From the NCBI GenBank assembly GCA_965214305.1, contig OZ243949.1, positions 1,426,001-1,490,000 on the forward strand: a DNA stretch of 64,000 bases, read 5' to 3'. The position numbers and the translations under genes are program-made. A model generated the notes under the pieces. The model had not been told where the DNA came from. It saw only the letters and a program-made list of their open reading frames with translations, and searched no databases. Shown here in pieces: positions 9,554 to 18,801 of the stretch. The number at the start of each line of letters is the position of its first letter. Position 1 is the first letter of the stretch. The stretch comes from Azophilus sp965214305. GTDB taxonomy: Bacteria > Pseudomonadota > Gammaproteobacteria > Pseudomonadales > Azotimanducaceae.

Positions 9554-9800
9554 CCCGCCTATTTCACCAACAGGCTTGTTCGTTTGATGAGTTTCCCATG
9601 ATTTTGCTCGATACTCCGGAAAATTCGGACCACCGCCCGATTTACAAACTACGCTGGCCGCGCCCTCGCTGGTCTTTTGCCCCCCGGGCGCGGCCGTGCC
9701 CGCTCCACCACAGGCGCGGACGGCTTTGCGCTCAGTTGTACGCGCACGGGGGCAAAATCCGGCGCGAGCATCACCGCTCTTGGTGAAATAGGCGGATTAG
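9551..9800. repeat. Inverted-terminus element between parE and parC (family 3)
   Basis: The 250-base interval begins at the parE stop with TAGCCCGCCTATTTCACCAA (9551-9570) and ends with the near-exact inverse, TTGGTGAAATAGGCGG plus ATTAG (9780-9800), just before parC. The terminal inverted sequence recurs next to several other genes in this window. The interior has no credible gene. Bases 9742-9766 match 43949-43973 at 24 of 25 positions. It may be a small non-autonomous element, or a transcriptional feature between two genes that must be co-expressed. Confidence 0.65.
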
Positions 9801-9804
9801 GATA

Positions 9805-12075
9805 ATGGCAATGGAATTCGCGGAAATTGAGTCTATCCCCCTGCGCACATACACGGAGCGGGCCTACCTCGACTACTCCATGTACGTCATCAACGACCGG
9901 GCCTTGCCGCATATTGCCGATGGGCTGAAACCGGTACAGCGCCGCATCGTGTACGCCATGGGCGAGCTCGGCTTGCAAAACACCGCCAAGTTCGCCAAAT
10001 CGGCGCGTACGGTGGGCGATGTACTGGGCAAGTTCCATCCGCACGGAGACAGCGCCTGCTATGAGGCGATGGTGTTGATGGCGCAGCCGTTTTCATTTCG
10101 CTATCCGCTGGTGGAAGGCCAAGGCAACTGGGGTGCGCCGGATGACCCGAAATCCTTCGCCGCCATGCGTTATACGGAGGCGCGCCTGTCGCGCCATGCG
10201 GCGCTGCTGCTTGCGGAAACGCGGCAGGGCACCGTCGATTTCGCCGCCAATTTTGACGGCTCCCTGAACGAACCCCTACTGCTACCCGCCCGCGTGCCCA
10301 TGCTCCTGCTGAATGGCGGTACGGGTATCGCCGTCGGCATGGCAACGGACATTCCTCCACACAACATGAATGAAGTCATCAGCGCCTGCGTGCATCTGCT
10401 CGACCGCCCCTCGGCAACGCTTGACGACATCATGACGCATATTAAAGGCCCGGATTTTCCATCCGAGGCATTGATCGTCACAGCACCCGAAGAGATTCGG
10501 GCACTCTATGAAACGGGCCGGGGTAGCATCAGGGCGCGGGCGGTTTATACCCGGGAGAACGGCTCGATTGTGCTGACGGCGTTGCCCTACCTGGCTTCGC
10601 CGACCAAGCTATTGGAACAGATCGTCGCACAGATGCAGGCGAAGAAGCTGCCGATGCTGGCGGATTTGCGCGACGAATCCGATCACCGCAACCCAACCCG
10701 TCTCGTTCTGGTGCCACGCTCAAACCGGGTCGATTGCGACCGTCTGATGAGTCACTTGTTCGCCACCACCGACCTCGAACGCAGCTACCGGGTCAACCTC
10801 AACGTTATTGGCCTCGACCAACGGCCACGGGTTAAGGGTCTGGTCGGCATTCTCAAGGAATGGCTGCAATATCGTGAGGGGGTGGTGACGCGCCGGGTCA
10901 ATTTCCGGCTCGAACAGATCAATGAACGCCTGCACATCCTGGCGGGCCTGTTAATCGCCTATGTCAATCTCGACGAGATCATTCGCATCGTGCGCGAGGC
11001 AGACCACCCCCGCGCCGAGCTGATGCGTCGTTTCGGGCTATCCGAAATACAGGCGAACGCCATTCTTGACATCCGTCTGCGACAATTGGCAAAGCTGGAG
11101 GAAGCCAAGCTGATCGATGAGCAAAACGCCCTGGCGGCCGAGCAGGCGGAGTGCGAGAAGATACTGGGTTCCCGGCGGCGCTTGAGAACGCTGGTAAAAC
11201 GGGAATTGCTTGCCGATGCGCAAACCTATGGCGATGCCCGCCGTTCGCCGCTTGCGAACGTTGAGGAAGCCCAAGCTTATGGCGAGGAAGACCTAATCAC
11301 CAACGACCCCATCACCGTCGTACTATCGGAGAAGGGCTGGGTGCGCGCCGCCAAGGGCCATGAGTTGGACCCGGCGGAACTCAACTACAAAACCGGCGAC
11401 AGCTACGGCCAAGCCGTCCGGGGGCGTACCAACGAATTGCTCGTATTCCTTGATTCCACGGGACGCACCTATAACCTGCCGGCGACCAGCCTACCATCCG
11501 CGCGCAGCCAGGGCGAACCCTTGACCGGGCGCTTAAAACCACCAGAAGGCACGCGCTTTGTTGGCCTCGGCATGGGCGATGCGCAAACGCGGATGCTCCT
11601 TTGTTGCAACGCCGGTTTCGGCTTTGTCGGACGCCTGGGCGAATTGGCCACCAAAAACCGGGCGGGCAAGGCGAGCCTAAGCGTACCGGAGGGCAGCTTA
11701 GCCCTACCGCCGCAACCGGTATTCACCGACGACGGCCAACAGGTCGCGGCCATCACCAACCAGGGACGGTTGCTGCTATTCCCACTGGCCGACCTACCGG
11801 AATTGGCGCGGGGCAAGGGCGTCAAACTCATCAACATTCCCGGTGCCGCATTCCAATCCGGCGCAGAACAATTGGTCGGCGCGGTGGTATTGCGGCCACG
11901 CGACCAGCTCATCCTCCACGCCGGACAACGGTACCTGCGATTGCGGCCCAAAGACTTGGCTCACTATACGGGGGAGCGAGCGCGACGCGGGCTTAAATTA
12001 CCAAGGGGCTTCCAGCGCGTTGACCGGGTTGAGGTGGAGCGGATCAGCCGCCGGTCTGTTCAAGTTCCCCCTTAA
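9805..12075 (+). CDS. parC: DNA topoisomerase IV subunit A
   Basis: The DNA-cleaving subunit of topoisomerase IV; 756 aa. The breakage-reunion domain has LKPVQRRIVYAM, HPHGDSACYEAM and the active-site Tyr123 in AAMRYTEARLS. Ser83 and Glu87, at the positions where quinolone-resistance changes usually occur, are the susceptible residues. The C-terminal half has degenerate beta-pinwheel repeats, shorter than in GyrA and without a clear GyrA box. It follows parE across a 250-base element. Its last 32 bases overlap the convergent amt gene. Confidence 0.96.
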   Translation: MAMEFAEIESIPLRTYTERAYLDYSMYVINDRALPHIADGLKPVQRRIVYAMGELGLQNTAKFAKSARTVGDVLGKFHPHGDSACYEAMVLMAQPFSFRYPLVEGQGNWGAPDDPKSFAAMRYTEARLSRHAALLLAETRQGTVDFAANFDGSLNEPLLLPARVPMLLLNGGTGIAVGMATDIPPHNMNEVISACVHLLDRPSATLDDIMTHIKGPDFPSEALIVTAPEEIRALYETGRGSIRARAVYTRENGSIVLTALPYLASPTKLLEQIVAQMQAKKLPMLADLRDESDHRNPTRLVLVPRSNRVDCDRLMSHLFATTDLERSYRVNLNVIGLDQRPRVKGLVGILKEWLQYREGVVTRRVNFRLEQINERLHILAGLLIAYVNLDEIIRIVREADHPRAELMRRFGLSEIQANAILDIRLRQLAKLEEAKLIDEQNALAAEQAECEKILGSRRRLRTLVKRELLADAQTYGDARRSPLANVEEAQAYGEEDLITNDPITVVLSEKGWVRAAKGHELDPAELNYKTGDSYGQAVRGRTNELLVFLDSTGRTYNLPATSLPSARSQGEPLTGRLKPPEGTRFVGLGMGDAQTRMLLCCNAGFGFVGRLGELATKNRAGKASLSVPEGSLALPPQPVFTDDGQQVAAITNQGRLLLFPLADLPELARGKGVKLINIPGAAFQSGAEQLVGAVVLRPRDQLILHAGQRYLRLRPKDLAHYTGERARRGLKLPRGFQRVDRVEVERISRRSVQVPP

Positions 12076-13435
12076 TATCCGGGTCCGGCATCACCACAAA
12101 TTCGGGATAGGCTTCAATGCCGAGTTCCGCCGAATCCTGGCCGACCTCCTCGACAGAGCGCGAAACGCGAAGGCCGATGGTTTTTTCGATCAGGTACCAG
12201 ATGGCAAACGAAACGCCAAATACGAAAACGCCAACCGCCGCCACGCCGGTGATCTGTGCCATCAAGTCGCCGCCAGCCGCCATGCATACCGCCAGCGTTC
12301 CCCAAATTCCGGCCATCAAGTGGGCCGGTACGGCACCGACCACATCGTCGATCTTCATTTCCTCCAGCAAGCGAATGCCGCCGGTGCAGAGTACCCCGCC
12401 CACGGCGCCAATGAGCACCGCCCAGCGATGATCCACAATATCCGGCCCGGCCGTGATCGAAACAAGCCCCGCGATAGCGCCATTGAGGCCCGCCAGCAAA
12501 TCAATACGACCCAAAATCGGTCTTGAAACACTAATAGCCGCCATCACCCCCGCCGCAGCGGCCAGATTGGTGTTGACTAGAACATTACTCATCGCCACCG
12601 CATCGACCGCGCCGCCGAGTGCCAGTTGCGAACCGCCATTGAACCCGAACCAACCGAGCCACAGGATGAAAACCCCCAGCGTCACAATGGGAATATTGGA
12701 AGGTACGGTAGGCCGCGCCGTACCGTCGGGGCGGAATTTACCGAGTCTGGGCCCGAGTACCAAGGCACCGGCAAGCGCCGCCCAACCACCTGTGGAATGC
12801 ACAATGGTGGAACCGGCAAAGTCTTGGAAACCAAGCTCATTAAGCCAGCCGCCGCCCCAAGTCCAAGCGCCAACAATCGGATAGATAAATCCGGTAAGAA
12901 TTGCGGTGAACAGAAAAAATGACCAGAGCCGCACCCGCTCCGCGAGCGTACCGGATATGATCGATGCGGTGGTCGCCACAAACACCATTTGGAAGAACCA
13001 ATCCGACATGGTGGCGTAGCCATTCTCCAGCACGGCGGCCCGCGCCTGGTCGTCGCCGGAGAGCAGCGCCACTTCCTCCGTTGAGGGACCGTAAAAGAAA
13101 TCGAACGAACCAATCCAAACGGAAACATCAACGTACATCAGGTTGTAGCCGATAAAGAAATACATCAGTCCGGCTATGGAGTAGAGGCCGATGTTCTTGA
13201 GACAGATTACCGCCGCGTTCTTGGTACGCACGGAACCGGACTCAAGCATCGTAAAGCCGGCGCACATCCACATCACCAAAGCACCCCAAACCAGGAATGA
13301 AAAGGTGTTAAGTACGAATTGTGTTTCTTGGCCCGGGCTTGCCGACGCCAAGGAGGGCGCGACCAACAAGGCGAACGACAATCCCAATCGCTTGAGCAGT
13401 CGGCGACCCAGAATTGCACAGCAGTTTGCTTTCAT
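12044..13435 (-). CDS. amt: Ammonium transporter
   Basis: An Amt/MEP/Rh-family inner-membrane channel for ammonium, about 463 aa. A signal peptide (FALLVAPSLASA, about residues 21-32) precedes eleven expected membrane segments. Conserved stretches include WALVMWM-like GALVMWMCAGFTMLESG, IVHSTGGWAAL, LGWFGFNGGS and DDVVGAVPAHLMAGIWGT. I start it at 13435 because GGAAGG stands just upstream; an ATG at 13459 is in frame but less likely. No glnK (PII) gene, the usual partner, is adjacent. Its 3' end overlaps parC by 32 bases. Confidence 0.93.
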   Translation of the reverse strand: MKANCCAILGRRLLKRLGLSFALLVAPSLASASPGQETQFVLNTFSFLVWGALVMWMCAGFTMLESGSVRTKNAAVICLKNIGLYSIAGLMYFFIGYNLMYVDVSVWIGSFDFFYGPSTEEVALLSGDDQARAAVLENGYATMSDWFFQMVFVATTASIISGTLAERVRLWSFFLFTAILTGFIYPIVGAWTWGGGWLNELGFQDFAGSTIVHSTGGWAALAGALVLGPRLGKFRPDGTARPTVPSNIPIVTLGVFILWLGWFGFNGGSQLALGGAVDAVAMSNVLVNTNLAAAAGVMAAISVSRPILGRIDLLAGLNGAIAGLVSITAGPDIVDHRWAVLIGAVGGVLCTGGIRLLEEMKIDDVVGAVPAHLMAGIWGTLAVCMAAGGDLMAQITGVAAVGVFVFGVSFAIWYLIEKTIGLRVSRSVEEVGQDSAELGIEAYPEFVVMPDPDIKGELEQTGG

Positions 13436-13471
13436 AATCCTTCCTATTTCCATCCGCACACTATAAGTCGG

Positions 13472-13638
13472 CTAGGAGCCTCTGCCTTCGGAATTCACGG
13501 CTGCAAAGCCGCTTCCGCTCGCCCCTTTGAACGTTCGATTTCGTCAAATATGGCTCGATATTCGCCTCAATCGCCCGTCCAAAGAGACGGCGGCATCGAA
13601 TTTTCGCTTTCGCGACTTCCGCAGGCAGAGGCTCCTAG
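13472..13638. repeat. CTAGGAGCC palindromic element, family 2, copy A
   Basis: A 167-base element starting CTAGGAGCCTCTGCC and ending GGCAGAGGCTCCTAG. The terminal arms continue imperfectly for about 25 bases, and a second hairpin (GAATAT/ATATTC type) lies in the core. The same element, also 167 bases but inverted, is at 49477-49643, and a 72-base internally deleted version is at 57756-57827. Its last bases supply the TAG stop of the downstream-strand histidine kinase gene (stop at 13635-13637). It has the look of a MITE: no coding capacity and no obvious target duplication beyond CTAG. Confidence 0.85.
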
Positions 13639-15935
13639 GCCTCTGTATCAGCCTCAATCTCGCGTAACTCCGCCGGGTTGAGCGGCAGCCGAATGGCAAT
13701 GCGGGCAAACTCGCCCACTTCGGACTCCACAGACAACGAGCCGCCGTGCCGGGTAACAATGTCGGTTGTCAGCGAAAGCCCCAGCCCCGTGCCCTTACCC
13801 GTTTCCTTGGTCGTTACAAAAGGCTCGAACATGTGTTTTCTGAGCTCCTCGGGAATGCCGGGGCCATTGTCGCGCACCCAGAATTCGAAACCGTCATCGA
13901 GACGGCGGCTGCCGATGACCAACTCCGGCTCGTAGTCCTCGCCACTTGCCGACACCTTCTCTTCAATAGCTTGGTAAGCATTACTCAGGATGTTCAGGAA
14001 AGCACGGCTCAAATCTTGCGGGACAACCTCCAATAGTCCGATGTCCTCGTCAAGTTCCTCCCGCATGGTGGCGTTGAAGTCGGTGTTTTCCGCACGCATG
14101 GCATGGTAGGCAAGGTCGCGGTATTGTTTGAACAGGGCGTTGAGGTCGGTTTCGCGCCAATCGTCGGCTTGGCCCCGGGAATGCTCCAGCATGCTGCGTA
14201 CAATGCTGTCGGCGCGGCCACTATGCTCGCTCACCTTGTTTAGATTCGTCCGCAGGTCGCCGAGAATCGCCGATATTTCGTCATGTAGCTCATCGTCCGC
14301 AATGTCGGCTTCTTCCAGAATCTCAGCAATTTCGTCGATGAGCTCCAGCGAGACCTCCGTGAAGTTCTTCACAAAATTCAGCGGATTCTTGATTTCATGG
14401 GCGACCCCAGCCGCCAATTGGCCGAGCGATGACAGTTTCTCCTCGGCAACGATTTGCTCTTGGGCATTGTGTAGACGCTCTAAGGCGTGCTCCAAATCCT
14501 GGTTTTTGCTGTCGAGTTCCTGAGCCATCTTCTCGACCAAGTTGAGCCGTTGCACCTCCAAGGCATAGCGTCGAAACACTTCCAAGGAATTGGCCATATC
14601 CGTGACTTCATCGTTGCCGGATACAACCACCGGTGCCTCCAGGTCGCCCTTGGCCATATCGCCCATGGAGGCGGCCACTCCAACCAGGCGACGGACCATG
14701 GAGCGGCCCACAAAGAGCCATCCAATCAGCACCGCGCCAGCGATGCTGGCCAAGGTGATCAGCACCAAGACCAAAATGCCCGTCGTCGTCGCGTTCTGGG
14801 ATTGCGTATTGACGGCAACCGCGTCGGCATTGACCTCCTCGGCCAGGCGTTCCACTTCGTTGAGTAGTTCAATGGCCGCCGCACGGCCCGCGGCCAAAGC
14901 GTCGCCTTCCTGACGAACGCGCTCCAGTATTTCACGGCGCAACGCGAAAATGCCGATGGACGATTCGCCAATTTCGCGCAGTCGATCAATCTCGCGGCTC
15001 AGCGATTCGATGGGCATGTGCAGAGCCAATCGCGCCACCAGAATAACCAAGTTGTAGGCGGCGCTTTGGAAGCGTTCCTCAAGCGGGCCAAGCAAATCCC
15101 GGTCGGCGAGCACGAGGGCTTCGCCCAGATAAAGGCCAGCCAGATTAGTTTGACGGCCAATCTCGATAAGATCCCGGTAATAGGCCAACTCCCCGCCCCA
15201 ATCCCGTTGCGCAAGCGGCTCCGCCACATCGTCAAGCTCACGCATGCCCTCCACCAAATAGAACCCCTGATCGTCGATCTTGGCGACGATTTCGCGTTCT
15301 ATGTTGCGGTTTACCTCGGCGAGTTCCTCCGCCAGTTGCCCAACCACATTCTCAACATCCAAACGACGAGCGGACGACTGGTAAACCTCTTCAAGCAAGG
15401 TGCCGACACGGCGCAAATGCGCCTGTACCGCCTCAACTTCGTTGCCAATCGCCCCGCCGCCGCTCAATTCCTCAACAACATTAAGCAGTTTTTCCCGCCC
15501 CCAGAGAATATCCACCGATATTTTGCGGTGCTCATAGATCGTCGTCGCGGAAACCAAACGCACAGCACCGTTGACGACAGCGGTGCTCTCCCGCGCGACT
15601 TCAACCACCCGGCTTAGGTTTGGAATGCTCTGCTCCGCCAAGCGGGACTGATAGGCGACAATCTCGTTTAGAAAGTAGTAGGCGACAAGGCTGGCGACGC
15701 TTACCATCGCCACGCTGGCAAACAACCCCAGATAAATCTTCAGCCCGATGCCAAGGCGCCATTTACGCACTTGCCCATCGGGTGCCCCGAGCAATGTCGG
15801 CGCACCACTCAAATCTGGGCTGGGGGCGTTGGTCACATCCGGATTGGCCTGACCCTGATGGGAACCATCCGTTACTTTCCGGCGCGCCGCCGCATCGCGA
15901 TCTTGGCCGGGGGTGCTGGTCGAGGGGTCGCTCAT
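13635..15935 (-). CDS. Sensor histidine kinase with large periplasmic helical domain
   Basis: A 766-aa membrane sensor kinase. Residues 1-60 are a Pro/Ser/Gly-rich cytoplasmic tail. TM1 is about 67-89, followed by a roughly 300-residue helical, coiled-coil-like periplasmic domain resembling the TorS sensor. TM2 is about 385-409, then a HAMP domain (about 410-465) and a coiled coil. HisKA carries the phospho-acceptor His513 in AAGVAHEIKNPLNF. The ATPase has its N box at LNILSNAYQA (647-656), G1 DNGPGIP (689-695) and G2 GTGLGLS. It has no attached receiver. The start overlaps the end of the binding-protein gene by four bases (ATGA). It is the last gene of a five-gene operon, and the binding protein is its likely ligand partner. 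Confidence 0.9.
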   Translation of the reverse strand: MSDPSTSTPGQDRDAAARRKVTDGSHQGQANPDVTNAPSPDLSGAPTLLGAPDGQVRKWRLGIGLKIYLGLFASVAMVSVASLVAYYFLNEIVAYQSRLAEQSIPNLSRVVEVARESTAVVNGAVRLVSATTIYEHRKISVDILWGREKLLNVVEELSGGGAIGNEVEAVQAHLRRVGTLLEEVYQSSARRLDVENVVGQLAEELAEVNRNIEREIVAKIDDQGFYLVEGMRELDDVAEPLAQRDWGGELAYYRDLIEIGRQTNLAGLYLGEALVLADRDLLGPLEERFQSAAYNLVILVARLALHMPIESLSREIDRLREIGESSIGIFALRREILERVRQEGDALAAGRAAAIELLNEVERLAEEVNADAVAVNTQSQNATTTGILVLVLITLASIAGAVLIGWLFVGRSMVRRLVGVAASMGDMAKGDLEAPVVVSGNDEVTDMANSLEVFRRYALEVQRLNLVEKMAQELDSKNQDLEHALERLHNAQEQIVAEEKLSSLGQLAAGVAHEIKNPLNFVKNFTEVSLELIDEIAEILEEADIADDELHDEISAILGDLRTNLNKVSEHSGRADSIVRSMLEHSRGQADDWRETDLNALFKQYRDLAYHAMRAENTDFNATMREELDEDIGLLEVVPQDLSRAFLNILSNAYQAIEEKVSASGEDYEPELVIGSRRLDDGFEFWVRDNGPGIPEELRKHMFEPFVTTKETGKGTGLGLSLTTDIVTRHGGSLSVESEVGEFARIAIRLPLNPAELREIEADTEA

Positions 15936-17206
15936 CGGTTCGTCATCTTTTGTACCGACCGAACCTGGCCGCCATGATCAACAACCGTCAGCCATACCTG
16001 ATCGGAGCCCTGATTGTCGTCCGGCCCAAAGGCCAATACGAATCCGCCGAGATCAATACTTGATGCTTGTCGCAGTGTTTGTAAAAACGAGTCTGGTGTG
16101 GCCTGTGCGCCCGCGCGACGCAACCCCTCCACCACCATGCGACCCGCCAAATAGCCCTCCAGAGAAACAAATTCGGGCTCGTTATCCGGCGCTATGGCGG
16201 CAAGCGCACTTTGATAGGCGGCAACGACCGGAATGCGATTGTCACCGGGAAAGGGCACAACCTGAGTAATATACACACCCTTCCCGGCGGTTCCGAGCGC
16301 CTCCGTCAACGCGGCGGTGCCAACAAAGGAAATGTTCACGAAGACGGGGTTGAAATTCAACCGCCGCGCCCATCGGATCAGAGTCGCGGCCGGTTGGTAG
16401 GCACCGATAATGATGACCGCTTCCGGCTCGAAACGCCGCAGGTCGAGCAGTGGCACCTTGACGCTTTCGGTGTTGCGCGGATAGTCCACTTCCGCGGCGA
16501 GCGCCAAGCCGCGGGCATCGAGTGCGCGGCGCACACCCTCCAAACCGGCTCGTCCATAAGAGTCGTTCTGATAGAAGATGCCGATACGGCTAATGCCAAG
16601 ATCGTTGGTCAGATGGGTAACGATCTCGGCGGTTTCCTGGAAGTAGGAGGCGCGCACATTGACAACATTGGCCGGTTCGCCCGCAGCGCGCAAAAATTCC
16701 GCGCCCGTGAAAGGTGCGATATAGGGTACGCCAGCCTCGCCTGCTACCGGTTGCGCCGCCCTGGAAGTGGGTGTACCGATCGCGCCAACCAATCCGAACA
16801 AACTTGTTTCTCTGATGAGCCGGCGGGTGTTGGCGATGGCCGCTTCGGGTTCGTAGGCGTCATCAAGCGTGCGCAGCCTGATGCGTCGGCCATGCACCCC
16901 GCCAGCACGATTGGCTTCCTCGAACGCGGCCAGCAGCCCGAGACGCATGCCCTTGCCCAAAGCGCTGGCCGGGCCGCTTAGTGCCGCCGATTGACCAAAG
17001 AGGTATTGCGATGGCTGTTCGTCGTTGGCGTCGGACGGTTCTATCGATTCGGCAGCCGCGGACAGGCCGACAACCAAGAGGAAAACCGCTGCAACCAGTG
17101 GCGGGTTGAGCGATCTCGCCACCAGATAACAGAAGGTGCCGGATTGGTGTTGCGCAAACCGATGCAATCGTCTTGCCTGGCCGTGCTCCAAGAGCGTCGC
17201 CTCCAA
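15932..17206 (-). CDS. Periplasmic substrate-binding protein (Leu/Ile/Val-binding type)
   Basis: About 424 aa with a type I periplasmic-binding fold of the LivK/urea/amide ABC-transporter class. A hydrophobic signal segment lies at about 36-52 (LVAAVFLLVVGLSAAA), followed by GQSAALSGPASALGKGMRLGL, the typical first strand and ligand loop. ASYFQETAEIVTHL and GISRIGIFYQNDSYGRAG are further family stretches. The long N-terminus suggests a possible later start, for example GTG at 17122. No ABC permease or ATPase is nearby. Instead it is fused by a four-base overlap to a histidine kinase, so it more likely senses than transports, in the manner of TorT. Ligand unknown. Confidence 0.85.
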   Translation of the reverse strand: MEATLLEHGQARRLHRFAQHQSGTFCYLVARSLNPPLVAAVFLLVVGLSAAAESIEPSDANDEQPSQYLFGQSAALSGPASALGKGMRLGLLAAFEEANRAGGVHGRRIRLRTLDDAYEPEAAIANTRRLIRETSLFGLVGAIGTPTSRAAQPVAGEAGVPYIAPFTGAEFLRAAGEPANVVNVRASYFQETAEIVTHLTNDLGISRIGIFYQNDSYGRAGLEGVRRALDARGLALAAEVDYPRNTESVKVPLLDLRRFEPEAVIIIGAYQPAATLIRWARRLNFNPVFVNISFVGTAALTEALGTAGKGVYITQVVPFPGDNRIPVVAAYQSALAAIAPDNEPEFVSLEGYLAGRMVVEGLRRAGAQATPDSFLQTLRQASSIDLGGFVLAFGPDDNQGSDQVWLTVVDHGGQVRSVQKMTNR

Positions 17207-17211
17207 GGGGC

Positions 17212-18399
17212 CTAATTCAGCGCCAACAGATCGTCCGCTTCTTTGATCAAGTTCCAGCGCAATGCCAAACAGGTGATGTCGTCGAATTGCTCCATGCTGA
17301 TGGCGAAATCCTCAACCGCCTTAACAACCACATGCACCATTTCACCCATCGTCTCCTGACGCCCGCTCAATTGGTCATCGAGACGCTGCTCACCAAACTC
17401 CTCGGCGGCAGTGTTGCAGGCTTCGGTAACGCCATCGGTATAGAGGAAGAGCGCATCCCCCGTTTGCAACTGCACTTGGGCTTCCCTGAATTCATGGTCC
17501 GCAACGATACCCAATGCCAAATTGCCGGTTAGCGGAAGGCTTTCAACAGTGCCATCCCCGGCACGCACCAAGCGCGGCGTGTTGTGGCCACCGTTGCAGT
17601 ACAAAAATTCGCCGTTGCGCAGGTCCAACACCCCGTAGAAGAGCGTTACAAACATGAGGGCATCGTTTTGCTGGCTCAGCAGTTCATTGACTTCGGCGAG
17701 ACAGCGGGCGGGCGATTCATGGTTGCGGGCGGCGGACTTCAACAACGCCCGCGTCACCAGCGTAAAGAGAGCGGCGGGCACACCTTTGCCGGAAACATCA
17801 GCAATCACAACACCGAGGCGGAAATTATCGATAGCAAAATAGTCGTAGAAATCACCGCCGATCTCCCGGGCCGCCGTCATCTGTGCATAAAGATCGAAAT
17901 ATCGGCTCGGCGGCGGCACAGCGGGCAACACCGACGTCTGCACGTTCTTGGCGACCGCGAGTTCTTGTTTGAGCGAAACAAGACGGTCGCGCGACAGCAA
18001 CGCCTGCTGAATCATGGCAATGTGCCTGAGTGTTTTTTCAACGGTAATCTGCAGGTCGTTGAAGTCGATGGGCTTGGTGACAAAATCGAAAGCGCCCCGA
18101 TTCATCGCGGTGCGGATATTGGCCATGTCGCCATAAGCGGAAATGATGACCGCGCAGATGTCCGGGTCGGCGCTCTCTAGTTGGCTAAGTAGGGTGAGCC
18201 CGTCCATGACGGGCATATTGATGTCGGAAAGAACGAGGCGAACGTCCGGATTTTCCGCCAATACCTCCAGTGCCTCCTGGCCATTGCGGGCGAACAGAAA
18301 TTCGTATTCTCCCTTGCGAATGCGGCGACGGAAGCGCTGACGCACCAGCAACTCGAGGTCTTCCTCATCATCAACCATTAGGATACGGGATGCGGTCAT
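17212..18399 (-). CDS. Response regulator with PP2C (SpoIIE-type) phosphatase output
   Basis: A 395-aa cytosolic protein. The receiver domain (1-125) has the acidic pocket VDDEED (9-14), phospho-acceptor Asp59 in LSDINMPVMDG and Lys109 in TKPID. A coiled linker leads to a SpoIIE/RsbU-type serine phosphatase (about 165-390) with metal motifs REIGGDFYDYF (179-188), VIADVSGKGVPAA (about 198-210), FLYTDGVTEA and FDDITCLALRW. Such proteins dephosphorylate STAS antagonists when their receiver is phosphorylated. The STAS gene is immediately upstream, and the cognate kinase is probably the one downstream in the same operon. Confidence 0.92.
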   Translation of the reverse strand: MTASRILMVDDEEDLELLVRQRFRRRIRKGEYEFLFARNGQEALEVLAENPDVRLVLSDINMPVMDGLTLLSQLESADPDICAVIISAYGDMANIRTAMNRGAFDFVTKPIDFNDLQITVEKTLRHIAMIQQALLSRDRLVSLKQELAVAKNVQTSVLPAVPPPSRYFDLYAQMTAAREIGGDFYDYFAIDNFRLGVVIADVSGKGVPAALFTLVTRALLKSAARNHESPARCLAEVNELLSQQNDALMFVTLFYGVLDLRNGEFLYCNGGHNTPRLVRAGDGTVESLPLTGNLALGIVADHEFREAQVQLQTGDALFLYTDGVTEACNTAAEEFGEQRLDDQLSGRQETMGEMVHVVVKAVEDFAISMEQFDDITCLALRWNLIKEADDLLALN

Positions 18400-18450
18400 A
18401 GCAATATCTTCTTAGAGGAGTGGCGTGGGATACAGCGGCGGCCCGTGCGC

Positions 18451-18801
18451 TTAGAGGCCCGCCAAGGCCTCGTCACGGCTTGTATGAACGGCTAGAATCT
18501 TGTCGAAGCCACTCACCGAAAATACTTCGGCAATTTGTTGCGACAGGCCGCAAAAGACCGATTTCCCGCCCTTTGCCTGGGTATCCCGGGCTGCCACCAA
18601 AAGTACCCGCAAACCGGCGCTACTGATGTAGTTGAGATCGCTAAAGTCAAACACCAAATTGGCTTGACTGCCCTCCAACTGTTCACGGATGACACTCTCA
18701 AGCGCGCCCGCGTTGGTACCGTCAACCCGTCCATTTAGACAAAGGATTACTCCCTTGTCGTGCTGTTCGGCGGTTACCGAAAGCTGGGTTTGATCGCTCA
18801 T
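18451..18801 (-). CDS. STAS-domain anti-sigma-factor antagonist
   Basis: A 116-aa single-domain STAS protein (RsbV/SpoIIAA-like). LNGRVDGTNAGALE and the phospho-site loop YISSAGLRVLL (58-68) are clear; Ser60 or Ser61 is the likely phospho-acceptor. In partner switching, the unphosphorylated form binds and sequesters the kinase encoded just upstream, and the PP2C protein just downstream would reactivate it. Its ATG directly follows the stop of the kinase gene with no spacer. Confidence 0.92.
   Translation of the reverse strand: MSDQTQLSVTAEQHDKGVILCLNGRVDGTNAGALESVIREQLEGSQANLVFDFSDLNYISSAGLRVLLVAARDTQAKGGKSVFCGLSQQIAEVFSVSGFDKILAVHTSRDEALAGL

Noticed and set aside
7661..12075. gyrB/gyrA instead of parE/parC
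   Set aside because: The first subunit lacks the large GyrB insert, the second lacks a clear GyrA box, and the DUF1249 neighbour supports the topoisomerase IV identity.
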